Shown piece after piece: positions 8,126 to 18,436 of a DNA stretch of 64,000 bases (position 1 is its first letter; the number at the start of each line of letters is the position of its first letter). Location: the NCBI RefSeq assembly GCF_002270415.1, contig NZ_NNRI01000015.1:248001-312000 (forward strand). Direction: 5' to 3'. Position numbers and translations under genes: made by a program. The DNA comes from Mesorhizobium sophorae. GTDB lineage: Bacteria; Pseudomonadota; Alphaproteobacteria; Rhizobiales; Rhizobiaceae. The notes below the pieces were generated by a model that saw nothing but the letters and a program-made list of their open reading frames with translations, was not told the DNA's origin and did not search any database.

Positions 8126-9862
8126 TCACGCCGGCAATCCGGCCTTGATGAGCCCTTCACGGAGAAGCTCCCGGTCTTCGGCGTGTTCAAGGAGGACGCT
8201 CTCGCGCATGTATTCAACGGTAGAGAAATCAGGCTGCAAGCGCAGGACCTCCGCCACTGCTGCCTGTGCCGCTTCGGTCCGTTCGAGCTGGGCGTAGCAG
8301 GCCGCCAGCCGTGCACTCGACCACGAGCTTGGCAGGGGCATTTTTTTGAACGCCTGAGCGGCCTCTGCAAAGCGCCGAAGCGAATAAAGGGCGATGCCAA
8401 AGTGAACATCGTACCAGCGAAAGTGTAGTGGGTTCAGGCGACCAGCAGCTTCCAAGCAAACCAGTGCTTCTTCCGGCCTGCCACGAAAGGCCAGCAAGCG
8501 GCCCTTCATGATCAGTCCGTCTGCATCATTGGGATTGAGGTCGAATGCCCGGCGGAGATGTTGCTCGGCCATGTCGTATTCACGACGGTAGAGACAGATG
8601 GTCGACAGTATGCGGTGGCAGCGGCTCTCCAGAGGGTCGAGTGCGATCGCGTGCTTTGCCTCGTTGAACGCCGCGTCCAGCACCTCGGTCGGTGCGGCGG
8701 CGTGACCGTTCTGTGCCACCTTCACGAATGCACGATACGAATGCGCCACGGCATACCGCGCGTCGAGGGCCACCGCCTTCTCGAACATCTCAAGCGCTTG
8801 CCGATTGGCATCCGTGTCACTCCGAAAGTGGGCCATGCCCCGCAGCAAGCAGTCGTAGGCGGCAAGGCTGGTTGTCGGCTTCCGGAGCGATTGCTGAAGT
8901 CTCGCATCTTCAATTCGCCCAACCAGCGTCGACACAATGGTCTGCGCAACTTCGTCCTGCACCGTGAAGACGTCGTCGAGGCCGCGGTCATAGCGTTCGG
9001 CCCAAAGATGCGCGCCGGTCACCGCCTCGATGAGTTGCGCAGTGATCCGCACGCGCGCTCCGGCGCGCCGCACGCTGCCTTCGAGAAGATAGGACACCCC
9101 AAGCCGCCGGCCGATCTCGGCAAGGTCGATCGACTTGCCGCGAAAGGCGAAGGAGGAGTTACGGGCAATCACGAACAGCGAGCGGAAGTGCGTCAGCCCG
9201 GTGACGATGTCTTCGGTGATGCCGTCGCTGAAGTACGTCTCCTCCGGCTGCCCGCTCAGATTGTCGAACGGAAGCACTGCGATTGAGGGTCTGTCGGGCA
9301 AAGATAGCGGCGCACCGGCGGCAGGCGGTGCCGATCCCTTGGACCAGCACCAAACGCGGACCGGCTGCGCGATGTTCTTTAGCTTGCGCTCGCCGGTGTC
9401 TTCAAAGGCGAAGTCAGTCTTGCCGGCCAGCTGCTTCTGCACCGCATCGGCAATGCAAATGCCCCCAGGCTCCGCCAGTGCCTCAAGCCGTGCCGCGATG
9501 TTGACACCATCCCCGAGCAGGTCGCCGTCCTCTACGACAACGTCACCGACGTTGATGCCGATGCGGAACACGATGCGGCTCTCGGGCGGGACCTCCCGCT
9601 GATGCTCCGCCGTCCCTTCCTGCATTGCGACGGCACAGGCCACGGCCTCAACAACGGAGCCAAACTCAACGATGGCGCCGTCGCCCATTAGTTTGGCAAC
9701 ACGGCCCCTATGGTCTGCGATCAGCGGGTCTACCACTTGGGCGCGAAGGGTCCTGATCGACGCGAGTGTACGGGCCTCATCTGCTTCGATCAGGCGTGAA
9801 TAGGCCACGATGTCGGCGGCCATGATCGCGGCGAGCCGCCGCTCCACCCGAACAACTGGCAT
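8126..9862 (-). CDS. Class III adenylate/guanylate cyclase with TolB-like and TPR regions
   Basis: The 578-residue protein has an N-terminal cyclase homology domain (about 1-180): RRLAAIMAADIVAYSRLI carries the metal-binding Asp, KLMGDGAIVEFGS is the second metal Asp region, and IGINVGDVVVEDGDLLGDGVNIAARLEALAEPGG is typical. A middle TolB-N-like region follows (SIAVLPFDNLSGQPEETYFSDGITEDI), then a C-terminal TPR array (about 350-560) with repeats such as AYDCLLRGMAHFRSDTD. This architecture is very common in rhizobia, which carry dozens of such soluble cyclases. It probably makes cAMP in response to an unknown partner bound by the TPRs. GGAAGGCATCTT precedes the ATG. Confidence 0.88.
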   Translation of the reverse strand: MPVVRVERRLAAIMAADIVAYSRLIEADEARTLASIRTLRAQVVDPLIADHRGRVAKLMGDGAIVEFGSVVEAVACAVAMQEGTAEHQREVPPESRIVFRIGINVGDVVVEDGDLLGDGVNIAARLEALAEPGGICIADAVQKQLAGKTDFAFEDTGERKLKNIAQPVRVWCWSKGSAPPAAGAPLSLPDRPSIAVLPFDNLSGQPEETYFSDGITEDIVTGLTHFRSLFVIARNSSFAFRGKSIDLAEIGRRLGVSYLLEGSVRRAGARVRITAQLIEAVTGAHLWAERYDRGLDDVFTVQDEVAQTIVSTLVGRIEDARLQQSLRKPTTSLAAYDCLLRGMAHFRSDTDANRQALEMFEKAVALDARYAVAHSYRAFVKVAQNGHAAAPTEVLDAAFNEAKHAIALDPLESRCHRILSTICLYRREYDMAEQHLRRAFDLNPNDADGLIMKGRLLAFRGRPEEALVCLEAAGRLNPLHFRWYDVHFGIALYSLRRFAEAAQAFKKMPLPSSWSSARLAACYAQLERTEAAQAAVAEVLRLQPDFSTVEYMRESVLLEHAEDRELLREGLIKAGLPA

Positions 9863-10015
9863 AAGATGCCTTCCAATACATCGCTAAGCGAACGCCCAAT
9901 CTTCGCAGCTTCAAGTACGACCCGCAATCCGAACGGCAATGGCTTCAAGGTAGCCGCTATGCGGCTGGCTACGGTTGAGATTAGACCAAAATATCGAGTT
10001 GAACCGCACCCATAA

Positions 10016-10040
10016 AAACCCTGGCCTCGTCCCAGGGTTT
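10016..10040 (-). terminator. Rho-independent terminator after the GYD gene
   Basis: Nine-base arms AAACCCTGG and CCAGGGTTT flank a 7-nt loop. Read on the minus strand the stem ends in a T-run (GGGTTTTTATG), as expected for an intrinsic terminator. It lies about 80 bp past the stop of the GYD-domain gene and ahead of the cyclase gene. Confidence 0.75.
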
Positions 10041-10116
10041 CGCTTCAAGGATATGAGCGAGGCCGCCGTTCCCCTCGCCAGCGGGCTTCGATCGCCCGTT
10101 CACGGCAGAGTGGCGG

Positions 10117-10410
10117 TCAGGCCATCTTTGCCATTATCTTGGCCATATCCGCGGCGTCGAACGCCCTCAATGTCTGGGTTCTGATGTTGCCTAGCGATGC
10201 GATCGACAGGGCTAGCGCGGTCGCAGCAATGTCGTCGTCGGCTTCGGCAATCGCCACGACATCATGCTGGCCAAGCGTCCACAACAGGGTGTGAACCTTG
10301 ATGCCGTTCTTGCTGGCCATCGCCTTGAAGGCTTCGGCACGCTTCTGGGTATCCTTTATGCTCCTGATACCTTGATCTGTGAAATTTGACAGCAATACGT
10401 AGTAAGCCAT
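10117..10410 (-). CDS. GYD domain protein
   Basis: The 97-residue protein starts MAYYVLLSNFTDQGIRSIKD and contains WTLGQHDVVAIAEADDDIAATALALSIASLGNIRTQTLRAF, matching the GYD domain family, small ferredoxin-fold proteins of about 95-105 residues. Function is not established. ATG 10410 was chosen because GGGAGGAAAAA lies just upstream; an in-frame upstream start adds only 12 unrelated residues. It lies between two cyclase-homology genes and has its own terminator. Confidence 0.85.
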   Translation of the reverse strand: MAYYVLLSNFTDQGIRSIKDTQKRAEAFKAMASKNGIKVHTLLWTLGQHDVVAIAEADDDIAATALALSIASLGNIRTQTLRAFDAADMAKIMAKMA

Positions 10411-10522
10411 TTTTTCCTCCCATTGTGGGAGCGGGCGGGCACTCACGGCGCGTCCGCCGTCTCCCGCAACGACGATACCACGAGTCAGGTGCGCGAACCA
10501 CTTGCGTCAAGGATCATAGCCG

Positions 10523-12667
10523 TCAGGCTAGCCCACCGACGGAGAAAAGCTGCAAGCTCCCGGGAAGCCCGGCAAGTTCCGTATCGCCGCGCTCTTCAAA
10601 CATCAGGCCGGAGCCAACCACGAGATCACGAACCGTCCGCGAGGCAATGATCTCGCCTGGCCGCGCATGATCGAGCAGCCGCGATGACAGCTCGATCGCC
10701 ATCCCGGTGAAGTCATCGCCGCGCTCCTCGCATTCGCCGGTATGGACTGCCGAGCGGACATCGAGACCGGATTGCTTCAGGCGTTGACGGATCGCGATCG
10801 CGCACTGGATCGATCGCGTCGGGCCTTGGAACACGGCGACAAATCCGCTTGCCGTGCGTCTGATCCGCCTGCCTTCGGCGCCGAGCAGATCGCTACGGAT
10901 CTCTTCGGCGTGTCGCTCAATCAGATCCGTGCCGGCAATAGAGGAACTGCCTTCTATCTCTACGGACAGCACCGACACCAGGAGCCGCTTGCCCGGCACC
11001 GCCGGCAAAGCGCCGGTGACAAAAGCCTGGATCTCGTCCACGAGGCGATCGGAATTCTCCCCCCAGATCACGTGGTCCCGGCCGGCAAGCTCGATGTATC
11101 GGGCACCTTCAATATGCGTTGCCAGGTAGCGTCCTTCTTCCCGCTTTACCCAGCGGTCGCCCGTCGTCTGAGCGATGAGCGTCGGAACGTGAATGGCCGG
11201 CAGAATGTCGCGAACGTCGATTTCGGTTCCCCAGCGCCAGAGCGCTATGGCGTCGGCGGGAGAGGCTGAATTCCTGAGGTAGGCGGCGAACCATTCTCTC
11301 TCGAAACTGTCGTTCATCAGGCTGGGCGCGGCGTTGCTCATGTCCGCCGGCTCTCCCCACTCTCTCTCGACGACTGTTAGATCTTGTTCCACCTGCTCGC
11401 TTGTTCTAGCCCAGGGATAATCCTTCGACCATCTGCCGCTGGCATAGGCTCCGTTGAGCACGAGCGCCGCCGTGCGCTCGGGATAGGTCGCCGCGAACAA
11501 CATGCACATGGGGCCGCCCTCGGAGCTGCCGAACAGAACCGTGCGCTTCGAGCCGACCGCATCCAGCACTGCCCGCACGTCCTCCATCCGCTCTTCCATC
11601 GTCGGCAGACCGACATTGCGGTCGGACAGCCCCGTGCCGCGCTTATCCATACGGATCAGGCGGCAGAAGCTGCCGAGGCGCTGGAGCACATTCGCCAGCC
11701 GCTGCGACGACCAGGAAAGGTCGAGGTTGGAGACCCATCCGGGTACATAGATCAGGTCGATCGGCCCGTCGCCGGTCACCTGATAAGCGATGTTGATCCC
11801 CGCCGATTTGACGTAGTGCGTCGGCGGGCTGATGGGCTGGCCAGAGAAATCCGGACGCCTATCGGCTTGGGATCGCGTCTGTTGCGGAGGTGAAACTCCG
11901 GGCGCTGGAAAAGCCGAGTCCGGTGTGATGCGGCGCGCCCGAAGGTCGTCATACAGCTTTCGGGTTTCGGGCTCGGGCCGCAAGTCGAGCTGTCGCTGCA
12001 GGGCAGCGCGGCAGCGCTCATATTGCTTCAGGGCGAGGTTGACGCGACCCTGGGCCGCATAGGCCCGCATCAAGGCGCGGTGAATGTCTTCCCGTAGGGG
12101 TTCAAAAGCCAGCAAGCGCGTAGCCGCCCGCACGCATGATGCAAGATCGCTTGTCGCGGAATGGTGTGCGACGAGCTTCTCCAGCACAGCTATGGAGATT
12201 GCCCTCAATCGCTCGCGCTCGAACCTCAGCCAGTCTTCGAACGGCTCCTCCTTGAGATCGAAGCCGTCGAGGAGGTCGCCACGATAGACAGCAAGCGCCT
12301 GCTCGAGCTGCTCGGGGGCGGAGCCAGCAGCCAGCGCCTCGAACCGCGCGACATCGAAATCGAGATCGTCGAGATTGAGGCTGATAGTGTCGCCCTCGGT
12401 GAGGAACCTCCCGCCCCCTGATGCGTGAGTGGCCTTCCTGACGGCAGACAAGGCCTGCCGCAGGTTCGTCCGGGCCTGGGACTCGCTGTTGCAACCCCAC
12501 AAAAGCGAAGCGAGTTTCTCGCGCGATTGCGAGCGTCCGGACTGGAGGGCCAGGTAAGCTATCATGGCACGCGCCTTGCGGCCGAGGAGCGGAACCGTCG
12601 CTGCATCGCTGGCAAAATCGAAACCACCGAGCAGACAGAGATGCGTCATCGAATCCGCCACAGCCAT
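10523..12667 (-). CDS. BTAD regulator / alpha-beta hydrolase / cyclase-homology fusion
   Basis: The 714-residue protein joins three modules. Residues about 1-245 are a SARP-like winged helix plus BTAD helical domain (LLGRKARAMIAYLALQSG; SREKLASLLWG; ARTNLRQALSAVRKA; LKQYERCRAALQRQLDLRPEPE). About 285-545 is an alpha/beta hydrolase (YVPGWVSNLDLSW; RMDKRGTGLSDR; nucleophile elbow GSSEGG near 380; late GRDHVIWGE with a candidate catalytic His). About 555-714 is a class III cyclase homology domain (LLVSVLSVEIEGSSS; GMAIELSSRLLDHARPGEIIAS), but the usual metal Asp (DIVGSTA) is replaced (VEIEGSS), so it is probably catalytically dead and sensory. ATG 12667 follows GGTGGGAGCT. The protein may sense an ester or lactone and regulate transcription; that is inference. 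Confidence 0.85.
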   Translation of the reverse strand: MAVADSMTHLCLLGGFDFASDAATVPLLGRKARAMIAYLALQSGRSQSREKLASLLWGCNSESQARTNLRQALSAVRKATHASGGGRFLTEGDTISLNLDDLDFDVARFEALAAGSAPEQLEQALAVYRGDLLDGFDLKEEPFEDWLRFERERLRAISIAVLEKLVAHHSATSDLASCVRAATRLLAFEPLREDIHRALMRAYAAQGRVNLALKQYERCRAALQRQLDLRPEPETRKLYDDLRARRITPDSAFPAPGVSPPQQTRSQADRRPDFSGQPISPPTHYVKSAGINIAYQVTGDGPIDLIYVPGWVSNLDLSWSSQRLANVLQRLGSFCRLIRMDKRGTGLSDRNVGLPTMEERMEDVRAVLDAVGSKRTVLFGSSEGGPMCMLFAATYPERTAALVLNGAYASGRWSKDYPWARTSEQVEQDLTVVEREWGEPADMSNAAPSLMNDSFEREWFAAYLRNSASPADAIALWRWGTEIDVRDILPAIHVPTLIAQTTGDRWVKREEGRYLATHIEGARYIELAGRDHVIWGENSDRLVDEIQAFVTGALPAVPGKRLLVSVLSVEIEGSSSIAGTDLIERHAEEIRSDLLGAEGRRIRRTASGFVAVFQGPTRSIQCAIAIRQRLKQSGLDVRSAVHTGECEERGDDFTGMAIELSSRLLDHARPGEIIASRTVRDLVVGSGLMFEERGDTELAGLPGSLQLFSVGGLA

Positions 12668-12830
12668 AGCTCCCACCGGCAATCATTTCCCCTACCTGCC
12701 CCTATTTCAATCGCGATTTTGCCGGCGTGACGCTTTTCACGCATTCATCACGCTGGTTCCAACGCATTTCTCACGGGCGGCGCAGGAGATTGCCCGGACG
12801 AGGCAGCCCTTGTCTCAGGAGGAGGATGCT

Positions 12831-13094
12831 ATGCAGCACCCGAACGAGTGGCCCATCTGGCATCATGATCCCGGGCAGAACCCGCGGCTGTGGAATGCGA
12901 TTGCGCCGCAACGCCACGAAATTGCACTCGCGCGCTATCTTGAGAAGCAGCGGGCTGGCCGAGAATCAATGGTCCGCTCGTTCGATCTCCGGACCCCGAC
13001 GGCGCATGCATTTGTGCTGATAGCCGATGCCGGGAGGGATTTTGTCAAGCGCTTGGTCGCTCCCGTCGGAGCGCCCAGAACTCACCGTCGCTAA
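12831..13094 (+). CDS. Hypothetical protein
   Basis: An 87-residue frame begins MQHPNEWPIWHHDPGQNPRL directly after a strong ribosome binding site (CAGGAGGAGGATGCT). There is no signal peptide, membrane segment or known domain. The ribosome binding site is the main support for translation. It is divergent from the BTAD fusion gene, 163 bp away. No function can be given. Confidence 0.45.
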   Translation: MQHPNEWPIWHHDPGQNPRLWNAIAPQRHEIALARYLEKQRAGRESMVRSFDLRTPTAHAFVLIADAGRDFVKRLVAPVGAPRTHRR

Positions 13095-13386
13095 CCGGGT
13101 CAGCATCATTCAGCGGTCCAGCGATCCCACGCCGGAGCTGTGCAACAACGCGCTCATGATGATGAGCAGCGACAGCGCCTGGCAGTGCCTCCAGAGCCGT
13201 CCTATGACCAGGCCCAAGGCGTGTCCGCAGCTCTGTCTTGCCCACAAAAAAGGCCGGAGGTCCTTGGGATCACAAGCCTGGTGGACAGCGGCCGTCTCGA
13301 TTTCCGTCTTGTGACGTCATTTGTAACGTCAGGATTGACGGAACGCACAGCGCGCCAAAGGCTTCAGCGATTTCAACGGGATGGAC

Positions 13387-13461
<75 letters not shown>

Positions 13462-13622
13462 CGCCGATGGCGGGGCTTCTGCCATATCGAACCGGCAAGC
13501 GCAAGGCCAAGTGCAACGCTTCTGTGAAAGCCTTTGCCGGATCGCTTTTGATGACATGGCGGCGCCACAATGTTGGCTATCCCTGAATAGCGGGCTGGCT
13601 GGTCGCCGGCCGGGGCGGGACA

Positions 13623-13817
13623 ATGAACGACAAGACAATTCCACTGAAAAAGGATGGTCCGGCGAAAAAGGGCGGCACGAACCGCAAGGACAGGCTCGCG
13701 GAGCAATTGCGCGCCAATCTGCAGAAACGCAAGGCGCAGTCGCGCTCGCGGCGTATCGGCGAAGCCGACCAACGACCGGACGGGCTCGGCTCGGCGAAGG
13801 AAATGCAAAAAGATTAA
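13623..13817 (+). CDS. Small basic hypothetical protein upstream of murA
   Basis: The 64-residue, lysine/arginine-rich protein begins MNDKTIPLKKDGPAKKGGTN. It is hydrophilic and likely disordered or helical. A GGGGCGGGACA segment lies upstream. I recall similar small proteins in the same place before murA in other Rhizobiales, which supports it being a gene, but no function is known. It ends 127 bp before murA. Confidence 0.65.
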   Translation: MNDKTIPLKKDGPAKKGGTNRKDRLAEQLRANLQKRKAQSRSRRIGEADQRPDGLGSAKEMQKD

Positions 13818-13944
13818 CTCAAATCGGCCACTCTTGGTTCAGATATCAGGAAATCCTATTTCTTGAACCAGGCCGGCCAATGGTCTAGAGGGGCCGATAC
13901 TCAACCGATTGAACCGGCTTTTTTGGCCGAGAGGGACGTTCTCC

Positions 13945-15237
13945 ATGGATCGCATCAGAATTGTCGGCGGCAACAAGCTTGCCGGAAGCATTCCGATCTC
14001 GGGCGCCAAAAACGCCGCACTTCCCCTGATGATCGCCTCGCTCCTGACCGACGACACGCTGACGCTGGAAAACGTGCCGCATCTGGCCGATGTCGAGCAG
14101 CTGATCCGCATCCTCGGCAATCACGGCGTCGACTATTCGGTCAATGGTCGCCGCGAGAAGCAGAATGAGGGCTATTCGCGCACCATCAATTTCTCGGCCC
14201 GCAACATCGTCGACACCACCGCCCCTTACGAGCTGGTGTCGAAGATGCGGGCGTCGTTCTGGGTGATCGGGCCGCTGCTGGCGCGCATGGGCGAGGCCAA
14301 GGTGTCGCTGCCGGGCGGTTGCGCCATCGGCACGCGCCCGGTCGATCTTTTCCTCGAAGGCCTGCAGGTGCTGGGCGCCGATATCGACGTCGACACCGGC
14401 TACGTCATCGCCAAGACCCGGAATGGTCGCCTCGTCGGCAACCGCTACGCGTTCCCGAAGGTCTCGGTCGGCGCCACCCATGTGCTGATGATGGCGGCGT
14501 CGCTGGCCAAGGGCGAGACGGTGCTTGAAAACGCCGCCTGCGAGCCCGAGATCGTCAACCTCGCCGAGTGCCTCAATGCCATGGGCGCGAAGATTTCCGG
14601 CGCCGGCACGCCAACCATCATCATCGATGGCGTCGAATCGCTGTCGGGCGCCCGCGTGCGCGTCATTCCCGATCGCATCGAGACCGGCACCTATGCCATG
14701 GCCGTCGCCATGACCGGCGGCGACGTGGTGCTCGAAGGCGCGCGACCCGAGCTGCTGCAGACCGCGCTCGACGTGATTTCGCAGACCGGCGCCGAGATCA
14801 CGCCGACCAATTCCGGCATTCGCGTCAGGCGCAACGGCGCCGGCATTTCGCCGGTCGACGTGACGACGGCGCCATTCCCGGCCTTCCCGACCGATCTGCA
14901 GGCGCAGTTCATGGGCCTGATGACCATGGCCAAGGGCAAGTCGCGCATCACCGAGACGATCTTCGAAAACCGCTTCATGCATGTGCAGGAGCTGGCCCGG
15001 CTCGGCGCCCACATCACGCTTTCGGGCCAGACGGCGATCGTCGACGGCGTGCCGAAGCTGAAGGGCGCGCCGGTCATGGCGACCGATCTTCGCGCCTCCG
15101 TGTCGCTGGTCATCGCCGGCCTGGCAGCCGAAGGCGAGACCACGGTCAACCGCGTCTACCATCTCGACCGCGGCTTCGAGCGACTGGAGGAAAAGCTTTC
15201 CAATTGCGGCGCGGTGATCGAGCGGATTTCGGCGTAG
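13945..15237 (+). CDS. murA: UDP-N-acetylglucosamine 1-carboxyvinyltransferase
   Basis: The 430-residue enzyme transfers enolpyruvate from PEP to UDP-GlcNAc, the first committed step of peptidoglycan synthesis, in the cytoplasm. It begins MDRIRIVGGNKLAGSIPISGAKNAALPLM, with the conserved Lys/Asn of the SGAKNAAL loop near residue 22. The catalytic cysteine is visible as Cys126 in LPGGCAIGTRPVDL; this cysteine also makes the usual fosfomycin-target form. The end DRGFERLEEKLSNCGAVIERI is canonical. ATG 13945 was chosen over an upstream in-frame start because MDRIRI is the normal N-terminus. It is followed by a 49-bp palindromic repeat and a DUF2948 gene. Confidence 0.98.
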   Translation: MDRIRIVGGNKLAGSIPISGAKNAALPLMIASLLTDDTLTLENVPHLADVEQLIRILGNHGVDYSVNGRREKQNEGYSRTINFSARNIVDTTAPYELVSKMRASFWVIGPLLARMGEAKVSLPGGCAIGTRPVDLFLEGLQVLGADIDVDTGYVIAKTRNGRLVGNRYAFPKVSVGATHVLMMAASLAKGETVLENAACEPEIVNLAECLNAMGAKISGAGTPTIIIDGVESLSGARVRVIPDRIETGTYAMAVAMTGGDVVLEGARPELLQTALDVISQTGAEITPTNSGIRVRRNGAGISPVDVTTAPFPAFPTDLQAQFMGLMTMAKGKSRITETIFENRFMHVQELARLGAHITLSGQTAIVDGVPKLKGAPVMATDLRASVSLVIAGLAAEGETTVNRVYHLDRGFERLEEKLSNCGAVIERISA

Positions 15238-15284
15238 CCAATCGCCACGCCTCGCGGCGCGGTTGCGCGGACGGGAAAGACCCG

Positions 15285-15332
15285 CCTGGAGCCTGTTTTA
15301 TCTCGATTAAGGTCGAGATGAGGCTCCAGATT
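15285..15332. terminator. Hairpin after murA, possible terminator
   Basis: The arms GGAGCCT..ATCTCGA and TCGAGATGAGGCTCC form an imperfect stem-loop about 50 bp past the murA stop, directly abutting the 49-bp palindromic repeat. There is no long T-run, so it may instead be part of a composite repeat. Confidence 0.4.
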
Positions 15333-15339
15333 CCTGTCT

Positions 15340-15388
15340 GAGCATGATCTTTTGCGAAAACCGGTTTCCACTTTTCGGGATCATGCTC
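15340..15388. repeat. 49-bp rhizobial palindromic repeat, copy 2
   Basis: It begins GAGCATGATC and ends GATCATGCTC. Its reverse complement matches the element at 345-393 over most of its length. It lies in the murA / DUF2948 intergenic space. Confidence 0.8.
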
Positions 15389-15430
15389 TAACAGAAGGCT
15401 GAACAATCAACCTTCAGGTGCGAAATCCGC

Positions 15431-15865
15431 ATGACCGCCCTTAAGCTTATCGCACTCGACGACCAGGATCTGAGCATCGTTTCGGCCCATGTCCAGGATG
15501 CCGTGATGAAGGTTTCGGACCTCGAATTCCTGCCTTCGGCCAAGCGTTTCGTGCTGACCATGAACCGCTTTGTCTGGGAGGCCAAATCCAGCCTGTTTCG
15601 CCAGCACAATGAGCGGCGGCAGGCCGTGCTGCATTTCGACCGCGTGCTCGGCGCCAAGACCAATGGCATTGCTCGAGACAAGCCAGCCGAGGTCCTGTCG
15701 CTTTTGGCGATCAGTTTCATCGAGATCAGCAAGCCGGCCGGCATCGTCGAGCTGATCTTTTCGGGCGGCGGCACCATCATGCTCGATGTCGAGTGCATCG
15801 AGGCCCGCCTTGCCGACATCGGCGGCGCGTGGGAAGCCACCTCGCGTCCCGTCCACAAGGCTTGA
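15431..15865 (+). CDS. DUF2948 family protein
   Basis: The 144-residue protein starts MTALKLIALDDQDLSIVSAHVQDAVMKVSDL and contains RFVLTMNRFVWE and the C-terminal FSGGGTIMLDVECIEARLADIGG, characteristic of DUF2948, a Rhizobiales family almost always encoded between murA and hisD. It is cytoplasmic (no signal peptide) and of unknown function. It stops 7 bp before hisD, so the two are probably co-transcribed. Confidence 0.9.
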   Translation: MTALKLIALDDQDLSIVSAHVQDAVMKVSDLEFLPSAKRFVLTMNRFVWEAKSSLFRQHNERRQAVLHFDRVLGAKTNGIARDKPAEVLSLLAISFIEISKPAGIVELIFSGGGTIMLDVECIEARLADIGGAWEATSRPVHKA

Positions 15866-15872
15866 GCGTCCG

Positions 15873-17165
<1,293 letters not shown>

Positions 17166-17171
17166 GCCGCC

Positions 17172-17657
17172 ATGTCGGACTCCGATCAAACCCGCGCCAG
17201 GCTGATCGATGTCGAACTCGATGAATCGATCGGCCGTTCGACGCCCGATGTCGAGCATGAGCGTGCGGTGGCGATCTTCGACCTGATCGAGGAGAACAGT
17301 TTTCAACCCGTCAATGACAGCGGCCCCGGGCCATACCGGCTGAAGCTGTCACTGGCCGAGCAACGCCTGGTCTTTGCCGTGGCGCGCGAGGACGGGGATG
17401 CCGTCGTCACCCACATCCTGTCGCTGACGCCGCTCAGGCGCATCGTCAAGGATTACTACATGATCTGCGAAAGCTATTACGACGCCATCCGCTCCTCGAC
17501 GCCGAGCCATATCGAGGCGATCGACATGGGCCGCCGCGGCCTGCACAATGAGGGCTCGCAAACGCTGATGGACCGGCTGGCCGGCAAGATCGACATCGAT
17601 TTCGATACGGCGCGCCGGCTGTTCACGCTGGTCTGCGTGCTGCACTGGCGGGGCTAG
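17172..17657 (+). CDS. UPF0262 family protein
   Basis: The 161-residue protein shows RLIDVELDESIGRSTPDVEHERAVAIFDL near its start and SLTPLRRIVKDYYMICESYY in the middle, and ends with RRLFTLVCVLHWRG, the pattern of UPF0262. Length matches the family. Function is unknown. It lies between hisD (6 bp away) and the phosphatase-like gene, a conserved rhizobial order. Confidence 0.93.
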   Translation: MSDSDQTRARLIDVELDESIGRSTPDVEHERAVAIFDLIEENSFQPVNDSGPGPYRLKLSLAEQRLVFAVAREDGDAVVTHILSLTPLRRIVKDYYMICESYYDAIRSSTPSHIEAIDMGRRGLHNEGSQTLMDRLAGKIDIDFDTARRLFTLVCVLHWRG

Positions 17658-17659
17658 CC

Positions 17660-18109
17660 CTGGCTGCCCTGCCCCGCTCGATCCTGTTCCTGTGCGGCAT
17701 GAACGCCGTGCGCTCGCCAATGGCCGAACAGCTGGCGCGGCAGGCGCTGCCGGCCACTGTCTTCGTCGCCTCGGCCGGCGTTCGCGCCGGCGAGCGCGAT
17801 CCGTTCGTCGATGCGGTGCTGGCCGAGGAAGGGCTGTCGCTGGGCGAGCGTCACCCAAGGACGATGGACGATCTCGAGGACGACTATTTCGACCTCATCG
17901 TCACGCTGGCGCCGGAAGCACACCACGCGGCGCTCGAACTCACCCGCTCGCTCGCGGTCGAGGTCGAATACTGGCCGACGCCGGACCCGACCGACGCCGG
18001 CGGCACGCGCGAACAGATCATGGCCAGCTATCGCGACGTACGCGAGCGGCTGAAAGCACGCATAGGTCGACGTTTTTTGCTTCCAGAAGCAAAAACCGAG
18101 ACGGATTAA
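17660..18109 (+). CDS. Low-molecular-weight phosphatase family protein
   Basis: The protein-tyrosine phosphatase P-loop is visible as FLCGMNAVRSPMAE (C-x5-R, with the general acid expected in the later WPTPDPTD segment), so it belongs to the LMW-PTPase / arsenate-reductase-like family. The first ATG (17699) falls inside the P-loop and would remove the catalytic cysteine, so translation must start earlier. No ATG, GTG or TTG exists in frame between the upstream gene and the P-loop. CTG 17660, 2 bp after the UPF0262 stop, is my best guess and gives 149 residues. Translational coupling with the upstream gene would help such a weak start. Confidence 0.8.
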   Translation: MAALPRSILFLCGMNAVRSPMAEQLARQALPATVFVASAGVRAGERDPFVDAVLAEEGLSLGERHPRTMDDLEDDYFDLIVTLAPEAHHAALELTRSLAVEVEYWPTPDPTDAGGTREQIMASYRDVRERLKARIGRRFLLPEAKTETD

Positions 18110-18196
18110 GCGTGTTCACAAGCGGGCGTTTATCATATAGGTTCCGCCGAAATTCCGGCCAGGGCGCTGGAACTACCATCCAAGCAAAGGTATCGA

Positions 18197-18415
18197 ATGC
18201 CGAAGGAAGAAGTCCTCGAGTTTCCGGGTGTCGTGACGGAATTGTTGCCCAACGCGATGTTCAGGGTGAAACTCGAAAACGAACACGAGATCATCGCCCA
18301 TACAGCCGGCCGCATGCGCAAGAACCGCATCCGCGTGCTGACCGGCGACAAGGTTCTGGTCGAGATGACGCCATACGACCTGACCAAGGGCCGCATCACC
18401 TATCGTTTCAAGTAA
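18197..18415 (+). CDS. infA: Translation initiation factor IF-1
   Basis: The 72-residue S1-like OB-fold protein starts [24 protein letters not shown] and ends [11 protein letters not shown], a near-invariant IF-1 sequence. IF-1 binds the 30S A site during initiation. AAAGGTATCGA precedes the ATG. maf follows 22 bp downstream. Confidence 0.98.
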
Positions 18416-18436
18416 GCAAAGCCCGACTGGTCCGCG

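Noticed and set aside
13885..15162. 425-residue minus-strand frame opposite murA
   Set aside because: His/Arg/Gly-rich shadow of murA caused by high third-position GC.
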